Part shown: one piece after another, positions 1 through 8,326 of the stretch
Layout of the letters: each line of letters opens with the position of its first letter
How positions within the stretch are numbered: position 1 is the first letter of the stretch
Assembly: GCF_012113595.1 (NCBI RefSeq)
Contig: NZ_CP050831.1
Location: 4,340,001 to 4,404,000, forward strand
DNA length: 64,000 bases
Source: Bacteroides faecium
Lineage (GTDB): Bacteria; Bacteroidota; Bacteroidia; Bacteroidales; Bacteroidaceae
Direction: 5' to 3'
Made by a program: the position numbers and the translations under genes
The notes under the pieces: generated by a model
The model's database searches: none
The model's input: the letters and a program-made list of their open reading frames with translations, nothing else
Told to the model about the DNA's origin: nothing

Positions 1-2
1 AA

Positions 3-140
3 TGTATTGATTCTGTTATTGATTTTTTATTAATGGAATGGGGATTTCAAGTGCGGCAAAAATTTCTCTCAGAACTAAGACATTGTTTTAAAATTATAGA
101 AATAAATCCTTTCGCTTTTCCTTATATACCGGATAGATGA
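3..140 (+). pseudogene. C-terminal remnant of a ParE/RelE-family toxin
   Basis: Frame 3 is open from the window edge to a TGA at 138-140 (46 codons). It shows the family pattern of this toxin fold: an aromatic/acidic helix with EWG..V..KFL, then L, I, NP and FP..PD. Intact ParE-like proteins continue about 30 residues further with a final beta hairpin. Here the frame stops right after PYIPDR, while another frame continues with a KEYKILGFSYPY-like segment, so a frameshifted, decayed gene is likely. The 5' end and any antitoxin lie outside the window. Confidence 0.45.
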
Positions 141-191
141 ATCCAAAGAATATAAGATTTTAGGTTTTTCATACCCGTATTGAAAAAATAT

Positions 192-452
192 TTATCTCAA
201 ATTCCTGAAATACGCCCGCACCTTCCGCATAATCTTAATCCCCATCATTACTCCATCAAAGACCGCCATCCCCGTATTGAACGACCGCATGATGGCATCC
301 GCCTTATTAGTTGCCGGAGCAATCGGGGCAAATATCTCACGTGTCGTAGCAGTCATGGCTCTTTTCTGAGCATGAATCTCATTCAAGAGTTTCTTTTTGC
401 GTTCGGCAATCTCTTCTAACGTAAATTTCTTTGGTGGTGTCTGCGCACTCAT
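192..452 (-). CDS. small conserved hypothetical protein of the YtxH/holin-like trio
   Basis: 86 residues with no catalytic motif that I recognise. The N-terminal half is charged and probably helical (EEIAERKKKLLNEI), followed by a Gly/Met-rich mildly hydrophobic stretch (about 58-75) and a basic C-terminus ending RAYFRNLR. It starts 3 nt after the stop of the holin-like gene, so translation is probably coupled. It is the last gene of a three-gene unit whose other members are membrane proteins, so an envelope role is plausible but only inferred from position. Confidence 0.7.
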   Translation of the reverse strand: MSAQTPPKKFTLEEIAERKKKLLNEIHAQKRAMTATTREIFAPIAPATNKADAIMRSFNTGMAVFDGVMMGIKIMRKVRAYFRNLR

Positions 453-455
453 AAT

Positions 456-818
456 TTATTTATTTGAATCGGTTAAAAATAAATTGGCGAGGAAGTTCAC
501 CATCGGAGAGATGATGAGCTGCTTGCGGAAAATAATGACCAGGGCGATGAGGACAACATTGATGCCTGCAATGATGGCAAAACTTGCCATGAGCCCACCT
601 ACCAATGGTTCCAAAATGTAAGCTAATGCGAAAAGCAAGTAAAACAGGGCCACCATGCCAAGGATAATAAGTACTAATATCATGATTAACGTTGAGAAAA
701 GTATGGTTAACTTTTCCGTTAATTCTAATTTGGTATATTCTTTTTGAAGTTCTAAGTACTTCTTGAACTCGAAAAATAACTGCTGAAAATTCTCAATACT
801 TTTATCGTCTGCAAACAT
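456..818 (-). CDS. phage-holin-family (holin-X like) membrane protein
   Basis: 120 residues. An amphipathic N-terminal helix is followed by two long hydrophobic segments (about 38-72 and 78-98) and a short polar tail. This two-TM layout with a charged N-terminal helix fits the Phage_holin_3_6 family, common in Bacteroidetes chromosomes next to YtxH genes. No other phage gene is nearby, so it is probably a housekeeping inner-membrane protein and not a lysis holin. It lies 31 nt downstream of the YtxH gene. Confidence 0.75.
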   Translation of the reverse strand: MFADDKSIENFQQLFFEFKKYLELQKEYTKLELTEKLTILFSTLIMILVLIILGMVALFYLLFALAYILEPLVGGLMASFAIIAGINVVLIALVIIFRKQLIISPMVNFLANLFLTDSNK

Positions 819-849
819 GGTCGCTCTGTTTTAGTCCTTTGTTACTCAC

Positions 850-1059
850 TTACTCTGCTATTTCTCCTTTCATTTCGGCTGCAATCTCATCCACGAGATT
901 TTCCATTTCACTGCGGTTGAGCTTGATTCCTTTCTTACGGAGAATCTCGGCGATCTTATGACGGGTATCTTCTCCCTTTTCAGGAGCAAACAAAATACCA
1001 AGGGCTGCGCCTACGGCTGCACCACCCAAAAAAGCTGCTAATACATTCAATCCTTTCAT
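850..1059 (-). CDS. YtxH domain-containing protein
   Basis: 69 residues. The N-terminus has a Gly/Ala-rich hydrophobic helix (LAAFLGGAAVGAALGILFAP) followed by the EKGEDTRHKI segment, the signature of the YtxH family. The rest is a charged helix. The family is linked to general stress but its molecular role is unknown. It is the first gene of the three-gene unit; a -7 box lies about 33 nt upstream of its start. Confidence 0.85.
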   Translation of the reverse strand: MKGLNVLAAFLGGAAVGAALGILFAPEKGEDTRHKIAEILRKKGIKLNRSEMENLVDEIAAEMKGEIAE

Positions 1060-1091
1060 AATTTGTAATGTTTAAAATGATTACGATACAA

Positions 1092-1099
1092 CAAATATA
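1092..1099 (-). promoter_or_regulatory. -7 promoter element for the YtxH trio
   Basis: On the minus strand this reads TATATTTG, an exact TAnnTTTG -7 box of the Bacteroidetes primary sigma factor. No TTTG -33 box at the usual 19-21 nt spacing was found. Confidence 0.5.
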
Positions 1100-1224
1100 A
1101 CATTTTTATCAAAAGGTTGTTCATGAAAACGAAAAAAAAGTGCTTAGTTTTATAATTCTTTTTTTCTTTTATGGTTTAATCTTATTTAACGGGCTTCGGA
1201 GACTAACCAATATGACTTAAGGCG

Positions 1225-1232
1225 TACTTTTG
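1225..1232 (+). promoter_or_regulatory. -7 promoter element for the SDR gene
   Basis: TACTTTTG matches TAnnTTTG exactly. The implied transcription start (about 1239) lies upstream of the ATG at 1260 but downstream of an alternative in-frame start at 1230, which supports the later start. No clear -33 element. Confidence 0.5.
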
Positions 1233-1259
1233 CTACCGAATATTATAAACCAAAACATA

Positions 1260-2033
1260 ATGGATAATAAAATTGTTTTAATAACCGGCGCAACCAGTGG
1301 AATTGGTAAAGCTTGTGCCCGTAAATTTGCGAAAGAAGGATGGGACTTGATTTTGAACGCCCGTAATGCTTCAAAATTGGAGAAGTTGATATATGAGTTA
1401 GAGGTAGAATTTCCCAAAGTAGTGACGTGGTCGTTTCTTTGTGACGTGCGTAGTCGTAAAAAGATTGAGGCGTCACTGGAAGAGTTACCGCCGGAATGGG
1501 CTGAAATCGATTTGCTGATAAACAATGCCGGACTGGTGATCGGAGTGGACAAGGAGTTCGAAGGTAGTCTGGACGAATGGGATATCATGATTGATACGAA
1601 TATAAAGGGATTATTGGCAATGACGCGTCTTGTGGTTCCTGGTATGATAGAACGCGGACGGGGACATGTTATCAATATCGGTTCCATTGCCGGTGATGCC
1701 GCTTATCCGGGTGGAAGCGTGTATTGCGCCACTAAGGCTGCCGTGAAAGCTCTTTCGGATGGCTTGCGGATTGATTTGGTAGATACTCCGTTGAGGGTTA
1801 CGAATATCAAGCCGGGTATGGTGGAGACTAATTTCTCGGTAGTGCGTTATCGGGGTGATAAAGAAGCTGCTGATAATTTCTATAAAGGAATCCGTCCGTT
1901 GACAGGAGATGATATCGCCGAAACGGTTTATTTTGCAGCATCGGCTCCGGAGCATATTCAGATTGCGGAAGTGCTTTTGATGCCAACAAATCAGGCAACA
2001 GGTACTATTTCGTATAAGAAAAAGCAGGAATAG
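1260..2033 (+). CDS. SDR-family NAD(P)-dependent oxidoreductase (YdfG-like)
   Basis: 257 residues, a classical short-chain dehydrogenase. Visible motifs are the Rossmann TGATSGIGKA (residues 9-18), the structural NNAG (88-91), the catalytic Ser at about 142 (GSIAG) and YxxxK (Tyr155, Lys159) followed by the usual GMVETNF loop. Length and the NNAGL..G..... pattern resemble YdfG, an NADP-dependent 3-hydroxy acid/serine/L-allo-threonine dehydrogenase, but the substrate cannot be read from sequence. I chose the ATG at 1260 because homologues begin a few residues before the first beta strand and because the -7 box lies at 1225-1232. It appears to be monocistronic. Confidence 0.9.
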   Translation: MDNKIVLITGATSGIGKACARKFAKEGWDLILNARNASKLEKLIYELEVEFPKVVTWSFLCDVRSRKKIEASLEELPPEWAEIDLLINNAGLVIGVDKEFEGSLDEWDIMIDTNIKGLLAMTRLVVPGMIERGRGHVINIGSIAGDAAYPGGSVYCATKAAVKALSDGLRIDLVDTPLRVTNIKPGMVETNFSVVRYRGDKEAADNFYKGIRPLTGDDIAETVYFAASAPEHIQIAEVLLMPTNQATGTISYKKKQE

Positions 2034-2053
2034 ACGTTTTTTTGACGGATTTC

Positions 2054-2084
2054 TTTGCCGGATGATAAAATTTCTATTATTTTG
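2054..2084 (+). promoter_or_regulatory. promoter for the SPOR lipoprotein
   Basis: A TTTG at 2054-2057 and TTATTTTG at 2077-2084 (one mismatch to TAnnTTTG) are separated by 19 nt, the expected Bacteroidetes spacing. Transcription would start near 2091, about 60 nt before the ATG. Confidence 0.45.
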
Positions 2085-2149
2085 TTGCCCGAAACTAAAT
2101 ATAGATAGACGGGAACGTTGAATTATTAATTAAAACAGAGTATAGGATT

Positions 2150-2644
2150 ATGAAAAAATTAGTCGTATTAGGAATGGGAGTATGCTTGGTTCTGGCATTT
2201 ACATCTTGTAAATCCAGCGAAAGTGCCTATAAGAAAGCTTATGAGAAAGCAAAACAGCAGGAATTGGCAGAACCGCAAGTGGAAGCTCCGGTAGAAGTGA
2301 CTCCGGTAGTTGCAGCTCCTGTGACAACGCCTAAAGTGGCAGATACATCCGGCGTTCGCCAGGAAAAGGTTACAGTGGTTTCCGGCAATGAAGGATTGAA
2401 AGATTACAGCATTGTGGCTGGTAGCTTTGGTGTAAAGGCAAATGCCGAAGGTCTGAAAGACTGGTTGGATGCACAAGGTTATCATTCTACTATCGCATTT
2501 AATGCAGACAAGGCAATGTATCGCGTGATTGTCAGCTCATTTGCTGATAAGATGGCTGCTGCTGAAGCTCGCGACGCATTCAAGGCTAAGTATCCGAACC
2601 GTTCGGATTTCCAGGGAGCTTGGTTGCTGTATCGTGTATATTGA
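2150..2644 (+). CDS. SPOR domain lipoprotein
   Basis: 164 residues. The N-terminus is a lipoprotein signal peptide with the lipobox around FTSC, lipidated Cys at residue 20. A low-complexity Ala/Pro/Val/Glu linker (about 38-66) leads to a C-terminal SPOR domain (about 84-164: DYSIVAGSF ... YRVIVSSF). SPOR domains bind denuded septal peptidoglycan, so the protein is likely envelope-anchored and involved in division or cell-wall remodelling. It is followed by its own terminator and is probably monocistronic. Confidence 0.9.
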   Translation: MKKLVVLGMGVCLVLAFTSCKSSESAYKKAYEKAKQQELAEPQVEAPVEVTPVVAAPVTTPKVADTSGVRQEKVTVVSGNEGLKDYSIVAGSFGVKANAEGLKDWLDAQGYHSTIAFNADKAMYRVIVSSFADKMAAAEARDAFKAKYPNRSDFQGAWLLYRVY

Positions 2645-2698
2645 TTTCTTTTTGGTAATATATATTGGAAAGGACAAACGTTTTTTCCAAATAAGAAG

Positions 2699-2726
2699 GC
2701 GGTAACTGGGAAGTTACTGCTTTTTT
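2699..2726 (+). terminator. rho-independent terminator after the SPOR gene
   Basis: Stem GCGGTAACT / AGTTACTGC (9 bp with one G-U pair), loop GGGA, followed by six T. Confidence 0.85.
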
Positions 2727-2826
2727 ATTGAGAGAGAAATGGGTCATTCCGTTTAGATATTTTTATCATTCTACTAAAAGAAGTTATAAATGATAGTGGG
2801 GAAACTTTTATAGCAAATAAAGTTTT

Positions 2827-2834
2827 TACTTTTG
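2827..2834 (+). promoter_or_regulatory. -7 promoter element of the sulfate-activation operon
   Basis: TACTTTTG matches TAnnTTTG; the likely start is near 2841, giving a leader of about 55 nt. The leader has a small hairpin (ACCTTA 2861-2866 / TAAGGT 2874-2879) just before cysQ. The -33 region is weak (TTTT at 2806-2809). Next promoter-like element in this orientation is at 10592, consistent with one transcript for cysQ through the PCMD gene. Confidence 0.5.
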
Positions 2835-2896
2835 TCAACTCTTAATTTGGATGATTCACAACCTTAATGGAAATAAGGTATTAATGAAGGGATTGA

Positions 2897-3721
2897 ATGG
2901 AACAAAAATATGTAATGGCTGCTATCGACGCGGCATTAAAAGCTGGTAAAGAAATACTTTCTATTTATGAGGATCCGGCATCGGATTTCGAGATAGAACG
3001 AAAGGCTGATAACTCTCCGCTGACAATAGCAGACAGGAAGGCGCATGAGGCGATTGTCGCTATTTTGGACGGGACTCCTTTTCCTGTTCTTAGTGAAGAA
3101 GGGAAGCATCTGGATTATGAAGTCCGCCGTACATGGGATACTTTATGGATTGTAGATCCGCTGGACGGGACAAAAGAGTTTATCAAGCGCAACGGCGAAT
3201 TTACTGTAAATATAGCTTTGGTGCAGAATTGCGTACCTGTGATGGGGGTTATTTATGTACCGGTAAGAAAAGAACTTTATTTTGCAGTTGAAGGAGTGGG
3301 AGCTTATAAATGTTCCGGTATTGTCAGTCTGGAAGATGACGGAGTGTCATTGGAACAGTTGATAAAGGAATCGGAGCGGATGCCGTTGGAAGATGCTCGC
3401 GATCATTTTATAGTGGTGGCTTCCCGTTCGCACCTCTCGCCGGAAACGGAAGAATATATCGCAGATTTGAAGAAAAAACATGGTAGCGTTGAGTTGATAT
3501 CCAGCGGAAGTTCTATCAAGATCTGTCTGGTTGCGGAAGGAAAGGCTGATGTGTATCCGCGTTTCGCTCCGACAATGGAATGGGACACGGCTGCCGGACA
3601 TGCGATAGCTCGTGCCGCTGGAATGGAAGTGTATCAGGCCGGAAAAAACGAACCTCTACGATATAACAAGGAAGACTTATTGAATCCGTGGTTTATCGTT
3701 GAGCCCAAAAGAGAACACTAA
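2897..3721 (+). CDS. cysQ: 3'(2'),5'-bisphosphate nucleotidase CysQ
   Basis: 274 residues, inositol monophosphatase superfamily. It removes the 3'-phosphate from PAP, the inhibitory by-product of PAPS-using reactions, giving AMP, and can also act on PAPS. Metal-binding motifs are visible: the EE pair (67-68), DPLDGT (87-92) with the Asp residues that coordinate Mg, and the C-terminal WDTAAGHAI motif (about 233-241). First gene of an operon ending in a sulfotransferase, whose product PAP it would clear. The SLC13 gene starts 11 nt after its stop. Confidence 0.95.
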   Translation: MEQKYVMAAIDAALKAGKEILSIYEDPASDFEIERKADNSPLTIADRKAHEAIVAILDGTPFPVLSEEGKHLDYEVRRTWDTLWIVDPLDGTKEFIKRNGEFTVNIALVQNCVPVMGVIYVPVRKELYFAVEGVGAYKCSGIVSLEDDGVSLEQLIKESERMPLEDARDHFIVVASRSHLSPETEEYIADLKKKHGSVELISSGSSIKICLVAEGKADVYPRFAPTMEWDTAAGHAIARAAGMEVYQAGKNEPLRYNKEDLLNPWFIVEPKREH

Positions 3722-3732
3722 TTAATGTTTAT

Positions 3733-5286
3733 ATGACATTTGAAATTGTATTTGTACTATTATCCCTATTAGGAATGGTAGCTGCCTTGGTTGCGGATAA
3801 GATGCGCCCGGGCATGATACTTTTTTCGGTAGTGGTATTATTTTTGTGTGTCGGGATTCTGACTCCTAAAGAGATGCTTGAAGGGTTTAGCAACAAGGGT
3901 ATGATTACTGTTGCTTTGCTGTTTCTGGTAAGTGAAGGTATTCGTCAGTCGGGCACACTGGGGCAGGTGATTAAGAAATTGCTACCTCAGGGCAAGACGA
4001 CAGTGTTTAAGGCGCAGTTGCGTATCTTGCCTTCGGTCGCGTTTATCTCTGCTTTCCTGAATAATACCCCTGTTGTGGTTATTTTTGCTCCGATTATCAA
4101 GCATTGGGCAAAGTCGGTAAAACTCCCTGCTACTAAGTTTTTGATTCCTCTTTCGTATGTGACTATTTTGGGTGGTATTTGTACGCTGATCGGTACTTCT
4201 ACCAATCTGGTGGTGCACGGGATGATATTGGAAGCCGGGTTTGAGGGCTTTTCGATGTTTGAACTTGGAAAGGTGGGAATCTTTATCGCAATTGCCGGGA
4301 TTATTTATATATTTCTTTTCTCTAAACGCCTGTTGCCGGATGCACGTCCGGATACGGCTGTACCTGATGAAGATGTGGAAGAAGGAGAAAAATTGCACAG
4401 GGTGGAAGCTGTTTTGGGTGCCCGTTTCCCGGGTATCAATAAAAAATTGAAGGACTTTAATTTCCAACGTCATTACGGTGCCGAAGTGAAAGAAATCAAG
4501 ACACGTAGCGGACAGCGGTTCGTGGATAATCTGGACGATGTGGTGCTTCACGAAGGTGACACGTTGGTAGTGATGGCGGATGATACGTTTATCCCGACAT
4601 GGGGTGAGTCTTCGGTATTCGTGCTGCTGACAAACGGTAATGAACCGGATACTACCGGAAAGAAGAAACGCTGGTTTGCTTTACTGTTATTGGTGTTGAT
4701 GATTGTCGGTGCAACAGTGGGAGAGCTTCCGATAACGAAGGAATTGTTTCCGGACATCAAGCTGGATATGTTTTTCTTTGTTTCTATTACTACTATTATC
4801 ATGGCATGGACGAATCTGTTCCCTGCCCGTAAATATACTAAATATATATCGTGGGATATCCTGATTACTATTGCCTGCGCGTTTGCTATCAGTAAGGCGA
4901 TGGTGAATTCGGGTGTGGCTGATTGCGTAGCGAAGTTCATTATCGGGTTAAGTGATGATTACGGGCCGCATGTATTGCTTGCCATGTTGTTTATCATCAC
5001 GAATTTGTTTACAGAGTTGATTACGAACAATGCGGCTGCCGCTTTGGCATTCCCGTTGGCACTGTCGATTGCCGCCCAATTGGGGGTAAGCCCGACGCCT
5101 TTCTTTGTCGTGATCTGTATGGCCGCATCTGCCAGTTTCTCTACGCCTATCGGTTATCAGACTAATTTGATTGTGCAAGGTATCGGTAACTATAAGTTTA
5201 CGGATTTTGTCCGCATCGGTTTGCCGCTTAATATCATTACCTTCTTGATCTCTGTAATTTTGATTCCGATGATTTGGAACTTTTAA
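3733..5286 (+). CDS. SLC13-family anion permease, likely sulfate transporter
   Basis: 517 residues. Two blocks of membrane helices (about 1-200 and 315-517) flank a soluble RCK_C/TrkA-C-like regulatory domain (about 215-295, with GDTLVVMAD). Both repeats carry the family's hairpin sequences (LNNTPVVVIFAP near 108-119 and TELITNNAAAALAFPLA near 432-448, each with the NN/T substrate-site pattern). SLC13/DASS proteins import sulfate or dicarboxylates with sodium. Its place between cysQ and cysC makes sulfate the likely substrate. Confidence 0.9.
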   Translation: MTFEIVFVLLSLLGMVAALVADKMRPGMILFSVVVLFLCVGILTPKEMLEGFSNKGMITVALLFLVSEGIRQSGTLGQVIKKLLPQGKTTVFKAQLRILPSVAFISAFLNNTPVVVIFAPIIKHWAKSVKLPATKFLIPLSYVTILGGICTLIGTSTNLVVHGMILEAGFEGFSMFELGKVGIFIAIAGIIYIFLFSKRLLPDARPDTAVPDEDVEEGEKLHRVEAVLGARFPGINKKLKDFNFQRHYGAEVKEIKTRSGQRFVDNLDDVVLHEGDTLVVMADDTFIPTWGESSVFVLLTNGNEPDTTGKKKRWFALLLLVLMIVGATVGELPITKELFPDIKLDMFFFVSITTIIMAWTNLFPARKYTKYISWDILITIACAFAISKAMVNSGVADCVAKFIIGLSDDYGPHVLLAMLFIITNLFTELITNNAAAALAFPLALSIAAQLGVSPTPFFVVICMAASASFSTPIGYQTNLIVQGIGNYKFTDFVRIGLPLNIITFLISVILIPMIWNF

Positions 5287-5302
5287 TAAAACTAATTTAT
5301 AA

Positions 5303-5911
5303 ATGGAAGAAAAGAATCATATATATCCCATATTCGACCGCATGATGACACGGCAGGATAAAGAGGAACTCCTGGGACAGCATAGCGTGATGATTTGGTT
5401 TACCGGACTGAGCGGGTCGGGGAAGAGTACAATCGCTATTGCGCTGGAACGTGAACTTCATAAGCGTGGATTGCTTTGCCGTATCTTGGATGGTGATAAT
5501 ATCCGTAGTGGAATTAATAATAACCTGGGATTCTCGGAGACTGACCGGGTGGAAAATATCCGTCGTATAGCCGAGGTTTCCAAATTGTTTTTGGATAGCG
5601 GTATTATTACGATTGCAGCGTTTATCAGTCCGAATAACGATATTCGTGAAATGGCGGCAAATATTATCGGCAAGGAAGATTTCCTGGAGATTTTCGTAAG
5701 TACTCCGTTGGAAGAGTGTGAAAAGCGCGATGTAAAGGGGTTGTATGCGAAAGCACGTAAAGGAGAGATTCAGAACTTTACAGGAATTTCTGCTCCGTTT
5801 GAAGTTCCGGAGCATCCGGCCTTATCATTGGATACTTCTAAGTTGAGCTTGGAAGAGTCGGTAAATCGTTTGCTGGAGCTGATTTTGCCCAAAGTAAAAA
5901 AGAATGTTTAG
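5303..5911 (+). CDS. cysC: adenylyl-sulfate kinase CysC
   Basis: 202 residues. It phosphorylates APS to PAPS with ATP. The P-loop GLSGSGKST is at residues 35-43; LDGDNIRSGINNNLGFS (about 59-75) is the APS-binding segment, followed by the family's R..NIRR motif and the FISP motif. The C-terminus has the typical YAKARKGEIQNFTGI..PFE..E.P stretch. Length is normal for a stand-alone APS kinase. It lies 16 nt after the permease gene and 27 nt before cysD. Confidence 0.96.
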   Translation: MEEKNHIYPIFDRMMTRQDKEELLGQHSVMIWFTGLSGSGKSTIAIALERELHKRGLLCRILDGDNIRSGINNNLGFSETDRVENIRRIAEVSKLFLDSGIITIAAFISPNNDIREMAANIIGKEDFLEIFVSTPLEECEKRDVKGLYAKARKGEIQNFTGISAPFEVPEHPALSLDTSKLSLEESVNRLLELILPKVKKNV

Positions 5912-5938
5912 TAGAAGAATAAAATCATTATTTTAGTA

Positions 5939-6847
5939 ATGGAAGAATATAAATTAAGCCACTTGAAGGAGCTCGAAGCAGAGTCTATTCATATCATCCG
6001 CGAGGTGGCTGCGGAATTTGAGAATCCGGTGATGCTTTATAGTATCGGAAAGGATTCTTCGGTGATGGTGCGCTTGGCTGAAAAAGCGTTTTATCCGGGT
6101 AAAGTGCCATTCCCGTTGATGCATATCGATTCGAAATGGAAGTTCAAAGAGATGATTCAGTTCCGTGATGAATATGCAAAGAAATACGGATGGAATCTGA
6201 TTGTGGAAAGTAATATGGAAGCTTTTCATGCAGGCGTAGGGCCTTTCACGCATGGAAGTAAAGTACACACGGACTTGATGAAGACACAAGCGTTGCTCCA
6301 TGCACTGGATAAATATAAGTTTGACGCTGCATTCGGTGGTGCTCGCCGTGATGAAGAAAAGTCACGTGCCAAAGAACGTATCTTCTCATTCCGTGATAAA
6401 TTCCATCAGTGGGATCCGAAAAATCAGCGTCCCGAGTTGTGGGATATTTATAATGCCCGTGTGCATAAGGGGGAAAGTATCCGCGTATTCCCGATTAGTA
6501 ACTGGACAGAATTGGATATTTGGCAGTATATTCGTTTGGAGAATATTCCGATTGTTCCGCTTTATTATGCCAAAGAACGTCCTGTTATCAACTTGGATGG
6601 AAATATCATTATGGCGGATGATGAACGTCTGCCTGAAAAGTATCGTGACCAGATTGAAATGAAAATGGTTCGTTTCCGTACATTGGGTTGCTGGCCATTG
6701 ACAGGTGCGGTAGAAAGTGGTGCTGATACCATCGAAGAGATTGTGGAAGAGATGATGACTACTACTAAGAGTGAGCGTACAACCCGTGTGATTGATTTTG
6801 ACCAAGAAGGTAGTATGGAGCAAAAGAAACGTGAAGGATACTTTTAA
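5939..6847 (+). CDS. cysD: sulfate adenylyltransferase subunit 2 CysD
   Basis: 302 residues, the catalytic N-type ATP pyrophosphatase subunit of ATP sulfurylase, making APS from ATP and sulfate with CysN. The PP-loop SIGKDSSVM is near residues 35-43; the family block GGARRDEEKSRAKERIFS lies near 133-150 and LGCWPLTGAVES near 245. Normal length. cysN starts 12 nt after its stop. Confidence 0.97.
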   Translation: MEEYKLSHLKELEAESIHIIREVAAEFENPVMLYSIGKDSSVMVRLAEKAFYPGKVPFPLMHIDSKWKFKEMIQFRDEYAKKYGWNLIVESNMEAFHAGVGPFTHGSKVHTDLMKTQALLHALDKYKFDAAFGGARRDEEKSRAKERIFSFRDKFHQWDPKNQRPELWDIYNARVHKGESIRVFPISNWTELDIWQYIRLENIPIVPLYYAKERPVINLDGNIIMADDERLPEKYRDQIEMKMVRFRTLGCWPLTGAVESGADTIEEIVEEMMTTTKSERTTRVIDFDQEGSMEQKKREGYF

Positions 6848-6859
6848 TTTTAACTAGAA

Positions 6860-8320
6860 ATGGCAGATAATAAATTAGATATAAAGGCTTTCCTGGACAA
6901 GGATGAACAGAAAGACTTGCTGAGACTGTTGACCGCCGGTTCGGTAGATGATGGAAAATCAACGCTGATCGGACGCTTGTTGTTTGACAGTAAGAAATTA
7001 TATGAGGATCAGTTGGATGCGTTGGAACGCGACAGTAAACGTGTGGGGAATGCGGGTGAACATATCGACTATGCATTGCTGCTCGACGGTTTGAAAGCGG
7101 AACGTGAACAGGGAATTACGATTGACGTGGCTTACCGTTATTTTTCTACCAATGGTCGTAAGTTTATCATAGCAGATACTCCGGGACATGAACAATATAC
7201 ACGTAATATGATTACCGGTGGTTCTACGGCCAACCTGGCGATTATTCTGGTGGATGCCCGTACGGGAGTGATTACGCAGACACGCCGCCATACTTTCCTG
7301 GTGTCTTTACTGGGTATCAAGCATGTGGTATTGGCTGTCAACAAGATGGACTTGGTGGACTTCTCAGAAGAACGCTTTAATGAAATCGTTGCAGAGTACA
7401 AGAAGTTTGTGGCTCCGTTGGGAATTCCTGATGTGAACTGTATTCCTCTTTCTGCGTTGGATGGAGACAATGTTGTAGATTTATCTGAACGCACTCCGTG
7501 GTATAAAGGGACTTCCCTGTTGGATTTCCTGGAAACTGTCCATATTGACAATGACCATAATCTGACTGATTTCCGTTTCCCGGTTCAATATGTGCTTCGC
7601 CCGAATTTGGACTTTAGAGGATTCTGTGGTAAAGTTGCGTCCGGTATCATCCGTAAGGGAGATACAGTGATGGCACTTCCTTCAGGCAAAACGTCTAAGG
7701 TGAAAAGCATTGTAACTTATGACGGAGAATTGGATTATGCTTTCCCGCCACAGTCTGTGACGCTGACACTGGAAGATGAAATCGACGTGTCCCGTGGCGA
7801 AATGCTTGTGCATCCTGACAACTTGCCAATTGTCGACCGTAATTTCGAAACGATGATGGTATGGATGGATGAGGAACCGATGGATGTTAATAAATCGTTC
7901 TTTATCAAGCAGACTACCAATTTGAGCCGTACACGTATTGATGCGATTAAGTACAAGGTGGATGTGAACACAATGGAACATCTGTCTTTGGATAATGGAC
8001 AATTGACAAAAGAAACTTTGCCTTTGCAACTGAATCAGATTGCCCGCGTGGTGCTGACTACTGCGAAGGAATTGTTCTTTGACCCCTATAAAAAGAATAA
8101 ATCTTGTGGCTCGTTCATTCTGATTGACCCGATAACCAATAATACTTCAGCAGTGGGCATGATTATTGACCGGGTGGAGATGAAGGATATGAGCAATACG
8201 GATGATATTCCTGTATTGGATTTGTCAAAGCTGGGGATTGAGCCGGAACATTATGAAGCTATAGAAAAAGCGGCGAAAGAGCTGGAACGCCAGGGATTTG
8301 CCGTGAAAATAATAAAATAA
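6860..8320 (+). CDS. cysN: sulfate adenylyltransferase subunit 1 CysN (GTPase)
   Basis: 486 residues, an EF-Tu-like GTPase that couples GTP hydrolysis to CysD. G1 is GSVDDGKST (about 27-35), G3 is DTPGHEQY (about 106-113), G4 is NKMD (about 160-163), followed by beta-barrel domains II and III. It is a stand-alone CysN; the APS kinase is the separate cysC gene, not a CysNC fusion. The sulfotransferase gene starts 6 nt after its stop. Confidence 0.97.
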   Translation: MADNKLDIKAFLDKDEQKDLLRLLTAGSVDDGKSTLIGRLLFDSKKLYEDQLDALERDSKRVGNAGEHIDYALLLDGLKAEREQGITIDVAYRYFSTNGRKFIIADTPGHEQYTRNMITGGSTANLAIILVDARTGVITQTRRHTFLVSLLGIKHVVLAVNKMDLVDFSEERFNEIVAEYKKFVAPLGIPDVNCIPLSALDGDNVVDLSERTPWYKGTSLLDFLETVHIDNDHNLTDFRFPVQYVLRPNLDFRGFCGKVASGIIRKGDTVMALPSGKTSKVKSIVTYDGELDYAFPPQSVTLTLEDEIDVSRGEMLVHPDNLPIVDRNFETMMVWMDEEPMDVNKSFFIKQTTNLSRTRIDAIKYKVDVNTMEHLSLDNGQLTKETLPLQLNQIARVVLTTAKELFFDPYKKNKSCGSFILIDPITNNTSAVGMIIDRVEMKDMSNTDDIPVLDLSKLGIEPEHYEAIEKAAKELERQGFAVKIIK

Positions 8321-8326
8321 GATAGT

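Noticed and set aside
456..818. Holin-like gene as sign of a prophage at the left end
   Set aside because: No phage genes around it; typical chromosomal YtxH neighbourhood.
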